Translations under genes and position numbers: made by a program
Part shown: positions 42,614-51,621 of the stretch, one piece after another
How positions within the stretch are numbered: the stretch's first letter is position 1
How the letters are laid out: each line of letters begins with the position of its first letter
Assembly (NCBI GenBank): GCA_003612485.1
Contig: RAZA01000008.1
Coordinates: 62,001 to 126,000 of the forward strand
DNA length: 64,000 nucleotides
DNA from: a bacterium D16-50
GTDB taxonomy: Bacteria > Bacillota > Clostridia > Lachnospirales > Lachnospiraceae
Reading direction: 5' to 3'
Notes under the pieces: generated by a model
Database searches by the model: none
Told to the model about the DNA's origin: nothing
What the model saw: only the letters and a program-made list of their open reading frames with translations

Positions 42614-43171
42614 ATGATAGAGTATAGATCATTGTCTGAGGGGGAAATCTGCAGAGAGCTCTTTGACGGCTTTATCCGGCGTCAAGTAGTCAGGGACTGC
42701 TGGAGGCGGGTGAACGGGGAGTGGTGCGTCAGGGAGGATCCTTTCGTTGACGACTGGACAGAGGAAGATTATAGAGAGCTGGTGGAGTGTCTGAGGAATA
42801 CGGCGGCAAAGGGAGGCTTCGTTTACGGGGCCTTTGCCCGGAATATGCTGAAGGGCTTCGTGTCCGTGGAACCCGATCTGTTCGGGGGAGAGAACCGCTA
42901 TCTGGATCTGTCCAGCATCCATGTGTCTGAGGACATGCGCGGCATGGGAATCGGCAGGGCGCTCTTTCTTGCGGCAAAGGAGTGGGCTGGGGAAAACGGC
43001 GCGGGAAAGCTGTACATTTCCGCCCATTCCGCTGTGGAGAGTCAGGCCTTCTATAAATCCATGGGCTGTGTGGAGGCCGGGGAGTATAATCCGGAGCATG
43101 TGGAGAAGGAGCCCTATGACTGTCAGCTGGAGTGTCGGCTGACAAGCCTCCTTCCGCCGGCGGCCCGGTAA
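42614..43171 (+). CDS. GNAT N-acetyltransferase
   Basis: 185 residues. The core motif is LSSIHVSEDMRGMGIGRALFLAAKEWA, whose RGMGIG loop binds acetyl-CoA. It is followed by LYISAHSAVESQAFYKSMGC and EPYDCQLECRL. The N-terminal third is an unassigned helical segment. The ATG has GGGAGACGGG upstream. It lies 68 bp after the MATE gene and may belong to the same transcript, which would fit a drug-modifying role, but no substrate can be named. Confidence 0.9.
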   Translation: MIEYRSLSEGEICRELFDGFIRRQVVRDCWRRVNGEWCVREDPFVDDWTEEDYRELVECLRNTAAKGGFVYGAFARNMLKGFVSVEPDLFGGENRYLDLSSIHVSEDMRGMGIGRALFLAAKEWAGENGAGKLYISAHSAVESQAFYKSMGCVEAGEYNPEHVEKEPYDCQLECRLTSLLPPAAR

Positions 43172-43283
43172 GGGGCGCGGCGTAAAGGGGGAGGAAACCG
43201 GAGAAATAAAAGGCACAGACAGGTGAGTGCTTACGTGAAAAAAGAGGAAAGGTAAACGGGGAAGAAAGGGGAGGAGTGCTTCG

Positions 43284-44369
43284 ATGAAGATATTGGTCAT
43301 AGGAGGCAGCTATTTTTATGGCAGAGTGTTCGTGATGCTGGCGGCGGGGGAGCATGATGTCACAGTGGTGAACAGGGGAACCTATTCCGTGGAGAGTCTG
43401 GGGGCCAGACAGATCAGGGGGGATAGGAGAGACCGGAGCGTGTGGAAAGGGATCAAAGAAAAATATGATGTCATTGTGGATTTCTGTGCCTATGAGAAAG
43501 ATGATATAGCAACGGTTTTGCGGAATATGGATCAGAGTCCGAAGCAATATGTGCTGATCAGCACGGTGGATGTCTATAGACGGGGGATCAAGGGCAGAAA
43601 GGATGAGGACACGCCTCTGGAGACCAGAGTCTTTTCAGGGGAGGCAGGGGAGTATATCGCCGGGAAGGTGGCTCTGGAGCGGGAGGTCAGGGAGGAATGC
43701 GCCGGGAGGGGTATAGAATATACTGTCTTAAGACCTGCGGTTCTGTACGGGCCCTACAATTACGCTCCCAGAGAATCCATGTACATTCAGATGATGGTGA
43801 AAAACGGCCTGCTGCCTCATATCAATGACGCTCAGGGGCGGTTTCAGATGGTCTATGTGAAGGATGCCGCGGAGGCAGCGGTAAAGGCGCTTCTCAATGA
43901 GAATGCCTACGGGCGGGCCTACAATCTGTGTGAGGAAGAAGAAATCACCTATGACCGCTTATACAAGGCGCTCAGAAACGCGGCGGGCACGGAGGCGGAA
44001 GGCGCCGGACAGCGCGCCGGAAGCGGCGAGGGAAAAAGGGGCGAAGCCGCCGGGGGCACGGAGGCGGAAGGTGCCGGAAGCGGTGCGGAAAAAAGGGGCG
44101 AAGCCGCCGGGGGCACGGAGGCGGAAGGCGCCGGAAGCGGCGAGGGAAAAAGGGGCGAAGCCGCCGGGGGCACGGAGATAAAGGAGCTGCGGGTCACTGT
44201 GGAGGAGGCCCGGGAGAAAGGGATTCCCCTGCCGTTTCCCGTCACGGAAGAGGAGACGGAGTTATATGACAACGGAAGGGGCAAGAGGGAGCTGGGCCTG
44301 AGCTATACCGGTCTCTTAGAGGGCATGGGCAGAACATACCGGGCCTTCAGGGCGGTGTACGGCGGATAA
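43284..44369 (+). CDS. NAD-dependent epimerase/dehydratase with an internal tandem-repeat insert
   Basis: 361 residues, extended SDR fold. The N-terminal Rossmann motif is ILVIGGSYFYGRVF, an atypical GGSxFxG. Later elements are VDFCAYEKDD, LISTVDVYRRG, EYTVLRPAVLYGPYNY and YVKDAAEAAVKALL. At about residues 235-295 three copies of a 19-residue Gly/Ala/Glu repeat (GTEAEGAGSGEGKRGEAAG) interrupt the sequence between NAA and GTEIKELRV. They break a segment that would otherwise read continuously. The ATG has GGGGAGGAG upstream. Function is probably sugar-nucleotide or related chemistry; the missing canonical YxxxK suggests an atypical or structural member. Confidence 0.82.
   Translation: MKILVIGGSYFYGRVFVMLAAGEHDVTVVNRGTYSVESLGARQIRGDRRDRSVWKGIKEKYDVIVDFCAYEKDDIATVLRNMDQSPKQYVLISTVDVYRRGIKGRKDEDTPLETRVFSGEAGEYIAGKVALEREVREECAGRGIEYTVLRPAVLYGPYNYAPRESMYIQMMVKNGLLPHINDAQGRFQMVYVKDAAEAAVKALLNENAYGRAYNLCEEEEITYDRLYKALRNAAGTEAEGAGQRAGSGEGKRGEAAGGTEAEGAGSGAEKRGEAAGGTEAEGAGSGEGKRGEAAGGTEIKELRVTVEEAREKGIPLPFPVTEEETELYDNGRGKRELGLSYTGLLEGMGRTYRAFRAVYGG
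43986..44168 (+). repeat. In-frame 57-bp tandem repeat inside the epimerase gene
   Basis: Copy 1 at 43986-44054 is 69 bp long (12 extra bases). Copies 2 and 3 at 44055-44111 and 44112-44168 are 57 bp each. The copies are nearly identical at the DNA level, so the expansion is recent. All lengths are multiples of three. Confidence 0.9.
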
Positions 44370-44417
44370 AGAAAAATTTTTATCTTTCCTATATACTATT
44401 TCATCTTTTTGTATTAT

Positions 44418-44452
44418 GATTACCCTGATGGGGGCAGATTACCCTGAAGGGG
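44418..44452 (+). promoter_or_regulatory. Paired 16-bp direct repeats before the nitroreductase gene
   Basis: GATTACCCTGATGGGG (44418-44433) and GATTACCCTGAAGGGG (44437-44452) differ at one base and are 19 bp apart. They sit just after a TATTATGAT sequence that could be a -10 box and 42 bp before the start codon. The position suits a repressor site. Confidence 0.6.
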
Positions 44453-44494
44453 CCTATGTTCTGCCCGAGAATGTGGGGGAAGGGAGAGAGTAAA

Positions 44495-45025
44495 ATGATG
44501 AATGCGCTTGATGCCATCAGAAGACGCAGCTCTACCAGAGGCTACACGCCAGAGCCGCTGACACAAGACCAGCTTGAGACGCTGCTTCACGCGGGGCTGC
44601 AGGCACCTACGGCCACCAACCGGCAGGAGATCCATTTCACGGTGCTTGAGGGAGACAGTCCCGTACTGAGGGAGATCGAGGAGGAGAAAAACAGTCTGCG
44701 GGGGCAGGTTTCTCCGGAGCACAACTTCTATTATGAAGCGCCGGCGGTGATTATTCTGAGCATGGAGAGGGATTTTCGGTGGAGCCCTGTGGACGCCGGA
44801 ATCGCGGTGGAAAACATGGCCCTTGCGGCGGAGGCGCTGGGTCTGGGAAGCCTGATCATCGGCTGCATCCGGGATGCGCTTCTGGGAGAGAAGAGGGAGT
44901 ATTTTTCCGGACTTCTGAAGCTGCCGAAAGATTATGATTTTGCCATTGCCATTGCAGTGGGACATAAGGCGGTGACGAAGGAGCCCCATGCCTATGATAT
45001 GGGCGGGAGAGTCACGTATTTATAG
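44495..45025 (+). CDS. Nitroreductase-family FMN oxidoreductase
   Basis: 176 residues. The N-terminal FMN-binding motif is RRRSSTRGYTPEPLT, followed by LQAPTATNRQEIHFTV and DAGIAVENMALAAEALGLGS. The end has FAIAIAVGHKAV. Such enzymes reduce nitro compounds, quinones or flavins with NAD(P)H as dimers. The short length fits the small Lachnospiraceae/Clostridia members. The ATG at 44495 (or 44498) has GGGAGAGAG upstream; an earlier in-frame codon at 44456 has none. Two direct repeats upstream suggest specific control. Confidence 0.9.
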   Translation: MMNALDAIRRRSSTRGYTPEPLTQDQLETLLHAGLQAPTATNRQEIHFTVLEGDSPVLREIEEEKNSLRGQVSPEHNFYYEAPAVIILSMERDFRWSPVDAGIAVENMALAAEALGLGSLIIGCIRDALLGEKREYFSGLLKLPKDYDFAIAIAVGHKAVTKEPHAYDMGGRVTYL

Positions 45026-45130
45026 GCGGGTCTTTTGCGGAGGAAGGGCGTCAGGGCCCCTTGGGGACAGAGCCTGAAATCTACAGGGACAAAAGAGAGG
45101 GCGGATGCCGGAGAGGAGACGGGATTTAAA

Positions 45131-45754
45131 ATGGAACTGGAGCAGAATAGGGCGATTAAGGAGAAGATGCACGGAGGGGAGCTGTATCTGCCCGGCGACG
45201 GGAACCTGATGCGGGAGCAGATGGGGTATCTGGATCGCTTGTACGATTACAATATGACCCGCCCCACGGAGGGCGCAAAGAGAGAGGCCATGCTGAAGGA
45301 GATGTTTGCGGAGATCGGAGAGGGCTGCTATATCGAGCCTCCCTTCCATTCCAACTTCGGGGGCCATCATGTGCATTTCGGGAAATATGTGTATGCGAAT
45401 TTTAATCTCACATTGGTGGATGATACCCATATATATGTGGGAGACTATACCATGTTCGGGCCCAATGTGGTGGTGGCCACGGCGGGGCATCCCATTCTGC
45501 CCGAGCTGCGGGAAAAGATCTATCAGTACAATTTTCCGGTTCATATCGGCAGGAACTGCTGGATAGGGGCGGGGGCCATTATCGTTCCCGGCATCACCAT
45601 AGGGGACAATGTGGTCATAGGCGCGGGAAGCGTGGTTACGAAAGACATTCCCTCCGGGGTGGTGGCGGTGGGGAATCCCTGCAGGGTGCTTCGGGAGGTT
45701 GGGGAGCATGACAGGGAGTTTTATTTCAAGGACAAGAGGATCCGCTGGCAGTGA
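45131..45754 (+). CDS. Sugar O-acetyltransferase (maltose/galactoside acetyltransferase family)
   Basis: 207 residues. The N-terminal capping region (KEKMHGGELYLPGDGNLMREQ) and left-handed beta-helix are typical. It has FHSNFGGHHVHFGKYVYAN, DTHIYVGDYTMFGPNVVV, ATAGHP with the catalytic His, and CWIGAGAIIVPGITIGDNV. The family transfers acetyl from acetyl-CoA to sugar hydroxyls and works as a trimer in the cytosol. The ATG at 45131 was preferred because the family starts here; sequence from 45035 adds 32 unrelated residues. It lies 105 bp after the nitroreductase gene. Confidence 0.92.
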   Translation: MELEQNRAIKEKMHGGELYLPGDGNLMREQMGYLDRLYDYNMTRPTEGAKREAMLKEMFAEIGEGCYIEPPFHSNFGGHHVHFGKYVYANFNLTLVDDTHIYVGDYTMFGPNVVVATAGHPILPELREKIYQYNFPVHIGRNCWIGAGAIIVPGITIGDNVVIGAGSVVTKDIPSGVVAVGNPCRVLREVGEHDREFYFKDKRIRWQ

Positions 45755-45847
45755 AGGGCTGCCTGATTCCGGCCCTTCAGGGGAAGGGCCGGGGCGTCGA
45801 GAAACGGGTTTGCATAGAATGTACGGAAACTGACAAGGAGAAAGATT

Positions 45848-46408
45848 ATGAAGCTGATAAGAGAGAGACTTGTAAATATACTGATGGCGGCAGGAGAGAT
45901 TCTGGTGGGTATTTTGCTGTTGATCAATCCCTTGGGATTTACCGCCGGCATCATTGCAGGAATCGGCATGCTGCTGACCGCTCTGGGAACCTTGTGGGTA
46001 TTGGGCTATTTCAGGGAAGAGCCGTTGGAGGCGGTGAAGGGGCAGAAGCTGACAAAGGGGCTGTGCGCGTTTGCAGGAGGCGCCTTCTGCATTTTTAAGT
46101 ACGAGTGGTTCATTGCCACATTTCCCCTGCTGACCATTCTGTACGGCATAGGGATTCTGCTGACGGGAATCACCAAGGTGCAGTGGGCGGTGGACATGCT
46201 TCGCATGAAGGTTAAATTATGGTACTATGCGGCCATCAGCGCGGCGGTGACTCTGCTGGTGGCCATGGTCATATTGATGGATCCTTTCACCACCACTGCG
46301 GTGCTTTGGAACTTTATCGCAGTGGGTCTGATCGTGGAGGCGGTGGCGGACATTCTGGCCATGTTTTTTTCCGCCAAGAGGCATAAGGAAGCGGAGAAGG
46401 CGGAGTGA
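45848..46408 (+). CDS. DUF308/HdeD-type membrane protein
   Basis: 186 residues with six predicted helices arranged as repeated pairs. It begins VNILMAAGEILVGILLLINPLGFTAGI, and later WYYAAISAAVTLLVAMVILMDPFTTTAVLWN. A repeated DPF/NPLG motif ends each hairpin, as in HdeD-like proteins. The function is unknown; E. coli HdeD is linked to acid resistance. A Lys/Glu-rich tail ends the protein. The ATG has AAGGAGAAAG upstream. It lies 48 bp before the AI-2E-type transporter gene. Confidence 0.85.
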   Translation: MKLIRERLVNILMAAGEILVGILLLINPLGFTAGIIAGIGMLLTALGTLWVLGYFREEPLEAVKGQKLTKGLCAFAGGAFCIFKYEWFIATFPLLTILYGIGILLTGITKVQWAVDMLRMKVKLWYYAAISAAVTLLVAMVILMDPFTTTAVLWNFIAVGLIVEAVADILAMFFSAKRHKEAEKAE

Positions 46409-46456
46409 GAGGCCGGAGACCGCGTTGGGAAACGGCTAAACACAAGGAGATAGGTC

Positions 46457-47686
46457 ATGGAGTGCGATAAGGAAAAGACTGTGGAGCAGGGAAAAGAAGG
46501 GGGAAGGGAGCGGGGCCGCAGGCTCTGGAGACAGATTCTTCCGGGCTTTGCCACTTTGGCGCTGGCCATCGTGTTCTTCTTTTTCCTTTATAGCTTTGAC
46601 TCTCTTTTGGGCAAGATCGGGAGAATGGCCACCATTCTGATCCCTTTCATCTACGGCGGCGTCATGGCGTATATGCTGCGGATGCCCTGCAACTTCTTTG
46701 AAAAATACCTGAATAAATGCCTGCCGAAAAAGCTCCGCAGGTGGTCTGAGGGGCTGGCGGTGTTTTTGAGCTTGCTGAGCTTTTTTTTGATACTGTATCT
46801 GCTGGTGAGCATGGTAGTGCCCCAGATGGCGGCCAGCATCGCCGCTATCGTGGCGGAGCTTCCGTCTGCGGGCGCCAAGGCGACGAAATGGCTGGAGACC
46901 GCCATGGCGGACAACCCTATTATGGAGAATTATCTGCAGACCGCCATAGAAGCCGTCAATACGAAGTTTCAGACATGGGCACAGACGGACCTGCTGCCCA
47001 TGCTGACCAATGTGGTGGACGGCTTCGCCAGCACGGTGTCCACAGTGGTTACAGTGCTGTTCAACTTATTTATCGGGGTGGTGGTGAGCATCTATACGCT
47101 GGGCTCCCGGAAGCAGTTCGCCAGACAGTCCAAGGCGGTGCTGTACAGCATTTTCAAGCCCAAGTGGGCAGGGTACATATTGGAGGAGCTTAATTATGCG
47201 GACAAGATGTTCGTGGGGTTCTTCAGCGGAAAAATATTGGACAGCGCCATCATCGGCGTGATCTGCTACATTTGCTCTCTGATTCTGGGCTTTCCCAACG
47301 CCATGCTGATCAGCGTGATCGTTGGCGTGACCAATATCATTCCCTATTTCGGGCCTTACATCGGCGCGGTTCCCTCCGCTCTGCTGATCCTTATCGTGGA
47401 TCCCGTGAAGTGTGTCTGGTTCATTGTGTTCATCATTGTTCTGCAGCAGTTCGACGGGAATATACTGGGTCCCCGTCTTTTGGCAAACAGCACCGGGCTT
47501 TCGGGCTTCTGGGTTCTCTTTTCCGTCACCGTGTTCAGCGGGCTTTTCGGCTTTGCGGGGATTCTGGTGGGAGTGCCGGTGTTTGCGGTGATCTATGACC
47601 TGATCCGCAAGCTGGTGGCACATGGGCTGAAGAGAAACGGGAAGCTGGAGCTGCTTGAGGGAGACGGGCCGGAAAACCATGGATAG
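46457..47686 (+). CDS. AI-2E family transporter / UPF0118 permease
   Basis: 409 residues, about eight helices with the family pattern: two N-terminal helices, a third (SLLSFFLILYLLVSMVVPQM), a long amphipathic loop, then five more. The family's signatures are the GVTNIIPYFGPYIGAVPSALLIL segment (cited in parts: VTNIIPYFGPYIG, AVPSALLIL) and QQFDGNILGPRLLANSTGL. Members include exporters of AI-2-like molecules and Na+/H+ antiporters, so substrate is open. The ATG has AAGGAGATAGG upstream. The next gene starts 30 bp downstream. Confidence 0.92.
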   Translation: MECDKEKTVEQGKEGGRERGRRLWRQILPGFATLALAIVFFFFLYSFDSLLGKIGRMATILIPFIYGGVMAYMLRMPCNFFEKYLNKCLPKKLRRWSEGLAVFLSLLSFFLILYLLVSMVVPQMAASIAAIVAELPSAGAKATKWLETAMADNPIMENYLQTAIEAVNTKFQTWAQTDLLPMLTNVVDGFASTVSTVVTVLFNLFIGVVVSIYTLGSRKQFARQSKAVLYSIFKPKWAGYILEELNYADKMFVGFFSGKILDSAIIGVICYICSLILGFPNAMLISVIVGVTNIIPYFGPYIGAVPSALLILIVDPVKCVWFIVFIIVLQQFDGNILGPRLLANSTGLSGFWVLFSVTVFSGLFGFAGILVGVPVFAVIYDLIRKLVAHGLKRNGKLELLEGDGPENHG

Positions 47687-47716
47687 GATTCCGTGCCGGA
47701 TTGGGGGTGACTGGGG

Positions 47717-48415
47717 ATGGCGCTCTATGGGATGGGGGATTTCCATCTGGCGTTCTCCGTGGATAAGTCCATGGAGGTGTTCGATCCTATATGGAAGGAT
47801 CATGAGAAAAAGATCGAGAGAAACTGGCGCAGATACGTGAAGGAGACGGACACGGCGGTGCTGACGGGCGACCATTCCTGGGGCAGGAATCTGGAGGAAT
47901 GCCGGGAGGATCTGGAGTTCATCATGGGGCTTCCGGGCAGGAAGATACTGCTTCGGGGGAATCATGACATGTTCTGGGACGCAAAGAAGACGGATAGGCT
48001 GAACAAGCAGTTTCAGGGGAGACTGGAGTTTCTGCAGAATAATTTTTACGCTTACGGGGAATACGCGCTGGTGGGCACCAAGGGCTGCTGCTACGAGGGA
48101 AAGGATTCCTATGAGCACTTTGAAAAGATCAGGGACAGGGAGCTGCAGAGGCTGCGGATTTCCCTTGAGGGAGCAGCGGCAGCAGGCTTTGGAAAGTTCG
48201 TCCTGTTTTTGCATTATCCTCCTACAAGCATCGGAGAGCAGGAAAGCCCCTTCACCATGCTGGCAGAAAAGTATGGGGTCAGCAAGGTAGTGTATTCCCA
48301 CTGCCATGGAAGGGAGCGGTTTGACGACAGCTTCAAGGGATATGTCAACGGAATTGAATACAAACTGGTGTCCGGGGATTATCTGAATTTCAGACCGGAA
48401 AAAATTCTGGATTAG
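47717..48415 (+). CDS. Calcineurin-like metallophosphoesterase
   Basis: 232 residues. Metal-site blocks in order: GDFHL with Asp8 and His10, TGDHSWG (the usual GDISW has His here), ILLRGNHDMFW, FVLFLHYPPTS, and VVYSHCHGRERF. These five blocks define a two-metal phosphodiesterase of the YkuE/UPF group. It is cytoplasmic. The start ATG at 47717 follows a GGGGTGACTGGGG region. It is probably co-transcribed with the AI-2E-type gene. The substrate is unknown. Confidence 0.9.
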   Translation: MALYGMGDFHLAFSVDKSMEVFDPIWKDHEKKIERNWRRYVKETDTAVLTGDHSWGRNLEECREDLEFIMGLPGRKILLRGNHDMFWDAKKTDRLNKQFQGRLEFLQNNFYAYGEYALVGTKGCCYEGKDSYEHFEKIRDRELQRLRISLEGAAAAGFGKFVLFLHYPPTSIGEQESPFTMLAEKYGVSKVVYSHCHGRERFDDSFKGYVNGIEYKLVSGDYLNFRPEKILD

Positions 48416-48505
48416 GTTTGGGGGAGCCCATAGGCTTGTACAAGAAAATTTCGGCAAAGGCGGGGGATATATATTTTCATATATATTTTAAATGCGGTCA
48501 CGGGC

Positions 48506-48534
48506 TTGACTTTTGCGGCTGTTTTATGTTTAAA
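48506..48534 (+). promoter_or_regulatory. Possible promoter of the receiver/hybrid-kinase cluster
   Basis: TTGACT (48506-48511), 17 bp, TTTAAA (48529-48534). The decamer TTGACTTTTG occurs here (48506-48515) and again at 48547-48556, so it may be a binding site repeated 41 bp apart. A TATATA-rich palindrome lies upstream at about 48470-48485. Confidence 0.35.
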
Positions 48535-48588
48535 TGAACTTAATATTGACTTTTGAAATCTGTTGGAGGGAAATGAGGAGGCTGGCGT

Positions 48589-48951
48589 ATGGAGAAATGT
48601 GTTTTGGTGGTGGATGACGACGCAATGAACTTAAGAAGGACGACCCTGATTCTGGAGAAGCACTATGATGTGCTTCTGGCGAAATCGGGGGAGGAGGCGT
48701 TGGATAAGCTGAGGGAAGAAAGCATTGATCTGGTGCTTCTGGATATTGCTATGCCCGGCATGAGCGGCATTGAGACCTTCAGGGCCATGAAGGACAATGA
48801 GATGGACGTTCCCGTGATCTTTTTGACGGCGTCGGGATATGAGGATGACGTGATGACCGCAATCAGGCTGGGGGCGGCCAATTATCTGAAAAAGCCTTTT
48901 ATGCCCAAAATATTGTTGGAACGGATAGCGAAGGAGTTTGAGAAGAAATGA
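48589..48951 (+). CDS. Stand-alone receiver-domain response regulator
   Basis: 120 residues: one CheY-like domain and no output domain. It has the acidic pocket at Asp9-Asp11 (VVDDDAMN), phospho-acceptor Asp52 (LVLLDIAMPGMSG), Thr80 and Lys102 (NYLKKPFM). Its stop overlaps the start of the hybrid kinase by 4 bp (ATGA). With the Hpt-bearing kinase downstream it probably acts as a phosphorelay intermediate or as an output that works by protein contact. The ATG has AATGAGGAGG upstream. Confidence 0.94.
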   Translation: MEKCVLVVDDDAMNLRRTTLILEKHYDVLLAKSGEEALDKLREESIDLVLLDIAMPGMSGIETFRAMKDNEMDVPVIFLTASGYEDDVMTAIRLGAANYLKKPFMPKILLERIAKEFEKK

Positions 48952-51542
48952 GGACAGAGGCACAGACAAGTATTCATCTGCTAATGGCCTGCATCATCAG
49001 TGTGTTCAACGGACTGTTGATTTTAGTTACGATAGCTATGTCCTGGGAACCGTGGACGGTTGTCCTGACGGCTGTGGGATGTCTGGTGGTGTGGTGGCTT
49101 CATATCGGCAGGGTCGGCTCGGAGATGTTGTATGAAAATATATGCGGCGGGCTCCTGATGATGGAGTTCTTTTTCTTTGGCGTGCATGAGAGCAGCTTTT
49201 TTGACATCCCTCTTTTGGCCTGTGTTCTGATCGTTATTCTGTCCTTGCTGAGCAGAAAGCGGCTGTTGTATTTGACAGCCGCTTTGTATGTGCTGCTGCT
49301 GGCGTATCATTTCCTGCTGCTGGGCACCATTTCCCCCCAGATGAAGATGGGGGACGCCCTGCGTATGCTGATAGGGGTGGCGGCGGTGGCCGGCGTGGCA
49401 ACGGTGGGGAGGTATCGGATCAATAGGCGGCGGCGGGAGCAGGATAAGTACTTAAGCATGCAGGAACAGCTGGAGACGGCGGTGCAGCAGAATGCGGATT
49501 TTCTGTCCAATGTGTCCCATGAGCTGCGGACGCCCGTGAACATGGTCATCGGAATCAGCGAGGTGGCTCTGGGAAAGACGGTTCCTCCACAAATCAGAGA
49601 GGACATTGAATCCATAAAGCTTGCCGGCAAGCGGCTGTCGGGGCAGATCAACAACATACTTGATTATACGGAAATAGTCGAGAATACATTGGCCGCAGTC
49701 AATGAGCCCTATACGATCACCTCAGTGATCAATGACGTGATTACCATGACCACTCTGCAGAACAGCGGCCATGAGCTGGAGATGGTTTTTGATATGGATC
49801 CCAAGATACCCTCGGTTCTGGTGGGGGATGCGGAAAAAATCTCCCATGTGCTTAAGATTCTGCTGGAGAATTCTCTTAAGTTCACGGAGGAGGGCGGCAT
49901 CAGCCTCTATGCGGGATATCGGCAGGAGAGCTATGGCGTCAATCTGACTTTCGACATCAGCGATACCGGCATAGGCATGACCTCCTCCCAGCTGGATCAG
50001 ATGATCGACGACTTTTATCAGGCAGATTCAGGGAGTCGGCGCTATGTGGGCGGGCTGGGGCTGGGGATTCCCATCGCCCGGGGCCTGCTCCATGCCATGG
50101 GCGGCTTTGTGCATTTTGAGAGCAAGGAACAGCAGGGGCTGCAGGTTCATATCGTCATTCCTCAGGGGGTGGAGGACGATACGCCCAGCATTGCGATTCC
50201 GGATGCTTCCAGGCTTTGCATCGCATGCTACTTCCGGCCGGAGAGATATAGCCGGGAAGAGGTGAAGAGATATTATGACAATATGATACTTCATCTGGTA
50301 GAGGGGCTTGGCATCGAGGGGTATCAGGCGCATAACTTTGAGGGTCTGCTGAAGCTGCAGCGGGAGCATGACCTGACCCATATTTTCATTGCGCAGTCGG
50401 AGTATATGGCGAATCCTCCCTACTATGAGGAGCTGTCTGAGTCGGTTCAGGTGGCGGTGATCGCGGACAAGGACTTTGGACTGGATGAGGACAGCAAGCT
50501 TCTGGTGCTGCGGAAGCCCTTTTTTGCCCTTACCATCGTGAATCTATTGAGCGGTCAGGAGCGGGACAGCAATCCTGAGGAGAACCGGATCGTAGCCGGC
50601 AGGCCATTTACCTGTGTGGGAGTCCGGGCTCTGGCGGTGGACGACGAGGAGATGAATCTGGTGGTGGCCAAGGGTGTTCTGGGCAGCTACGGCATGCAGG
50701 TGGATACATGTTTAAGCGGGAAGGCCGCTGTAGAGCGCTGTATGGAAGTCTCCTACGACATCATCTTTTTGGATCATATGATGCCGGGCTTTGACGGCGT
50801 GGAGACGCTGCGGCGCATTCGGGAGGTGAACAACGGGGCCTATAAGGAGCTGCCGGTGATTGCCCTGACGGCCAACACCATCAGCGGCGCCAGAGAGATG
50901 TTCCGCAACGAAGGCTTTTCGGAATTCATACCAAAGCCCATTGAGCGCTCTGTTTTAGAGAGGGTGCTGCGCCGTGCCCTGCCCCAGAGCTGCATTCAGT
51001 ATGAAGGGGATCATGGAGAGGGAGAAAATCTGTCTGTCAGAGCGGCCATGGAGAGGGAAAAGGCCTCCGGGGAGAACAGGGCGGCGCAAGGCCCTTCCTG
51101 CTATGAAAATTTCCAAGGGGAAGATTCGGCTTCCGATGCGTTGCCCGAGATGCATTCCGGCATAGGGGGCGATGTGGAAGAGGAGCCCGCCACGGCTTAC
51201 GGCTCTCTTGTGAGAGCCGGCATCAACGTGGGACTGGGGCTGGATTATTGCAGCGGCGAGGAGGGCTTTTATCTGGAAATGCTGCGGATGTTCTGCAATC
51301 AGGAGGAGGAGAAGCGAAAAGAGATCGAGTCCTATTATGAGGAGGGCAATTGGACCGACTATGCCATTAAGGTCCATGCGTTGAAAAGCACTTCTCTGAC
51401 CATCGGAGCAGAGGAGCTGTCCAGTCAGGCCAAGGCGCTGGAGCAGGCGGGCAAGGAGGAGAATGTGGAGTATATCCGGGAGAACCATCCCCGACTGCTG
51501 CAGACATACCGGGAGGTCTGCCAGAGCATCGCTGATCTATAG
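48948..51542 (+). CDS. Hybrid histidine kinase with receiver and C-terminal Hpt domains
   Basis: 864 residues. An N-terminal membrane domain of about six helices (1-155) has no large extracellular loop. HisKA follows with His191 in NVSHELRTPVNMVIGI, then HATPase with LENSLKFTEEGG, DTGIGM and GGLGLGIPIA. Residues about 425-545 look like a degenerate receiver without its Asp. A true receiver (about 557-675) has DDEEMN and Asp609 in IIFLDHMMPGFDG. The Hpt domain near the end has His810 in KVHALKSTSLTIG. The domains form a complete His-Asp-His relay. It likely passes phosphate to the lone receiver encoded 4 bp upstream. The next kinase gene starts 79 bp downstream. Confidence 0.94.
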   Translation: MRTEAQTSIHLLMACIISVFNGLLILVTIAMSWEPWTVVLTAVGCLVVWWLHIGRVGSEMLYENICGGLLMMEFFFFGVHESSFFDIPLLACVLIVILSLLSRKRLLYLTAALYVLLLAYHFLLLGTISPQMKMGDALRMLIGVAAVAGVATVGRYRINRRRREQDKYLSMQEQLETAVQQNADFLSNVSHELRTPVNMVIGISEVALGKTVPPQIREDIESIKLAGKRLSGQINNILDYTEIVENTLAAVNEPYTITSVINDVITMTTLQNSGHELEMVFDMDPKIPSVLVGDAEKISHVLKILLENSLKFTEEGGISLYAGYRQESYGVNLTFDISDTGIGMTSSQLDQMIDDFYQADSGSRRYVGGLGLGIPIARGLLHAMGGFVHFESKEQQGLQVHIVIPQGVEDDTPSIAIPDASRLCIACYFRPERYSREEVKRYYDNMILHLVEGLGIEGYQAHNFEGLLKLQREHDLTHIFIAQSEYMANPPYYEELSESVQVAVIADKDFGLDEDSKLLVLRKPFFALTIVNLLSGQERDSNPEENRIVAGRPFTCVGVRALAVDDEEMNLVVAKGVLGSYGMQVDTCLSGKAAVERCMEVSYDIIFLDHMMPGFDGVETLRRIREVNNGAYKELPVIALTANTISGAREMFRNEGFSEFIPKPIERSVLERVLRRALPQSCIQYEGDHGEGENLSVRAAMEREKASGENRAAQGPSCYENFQGEDSASDALPEMHSGIGGDVEEEPATAYGSLVRAGINVGLGLDYCSGEEGFYLEMLRMFCNQEEEKRKEIESYYEEGNWTDYAIKVHALKSTSLTIGAEELSSQAKALEQAGKEENVEYIRENHPRLLQTYREVCQSIADL

Positions 51543-51621
51543 GGATTGAAGGTCTGTGAAAAGCGCGTGTTTTTCCGATTTTTATGTGAATGTCCGTTTT
51601 GGCGGGCGGATAGGAGTTATC

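Noticed and set aside
45751..46098. Open frame covering the gap between the acetyltransferase and DUF308 genes
   Set aside because: It overlaps the DUF308 gene out of frame, has no recognisable domain, and lacks a ribosome site.
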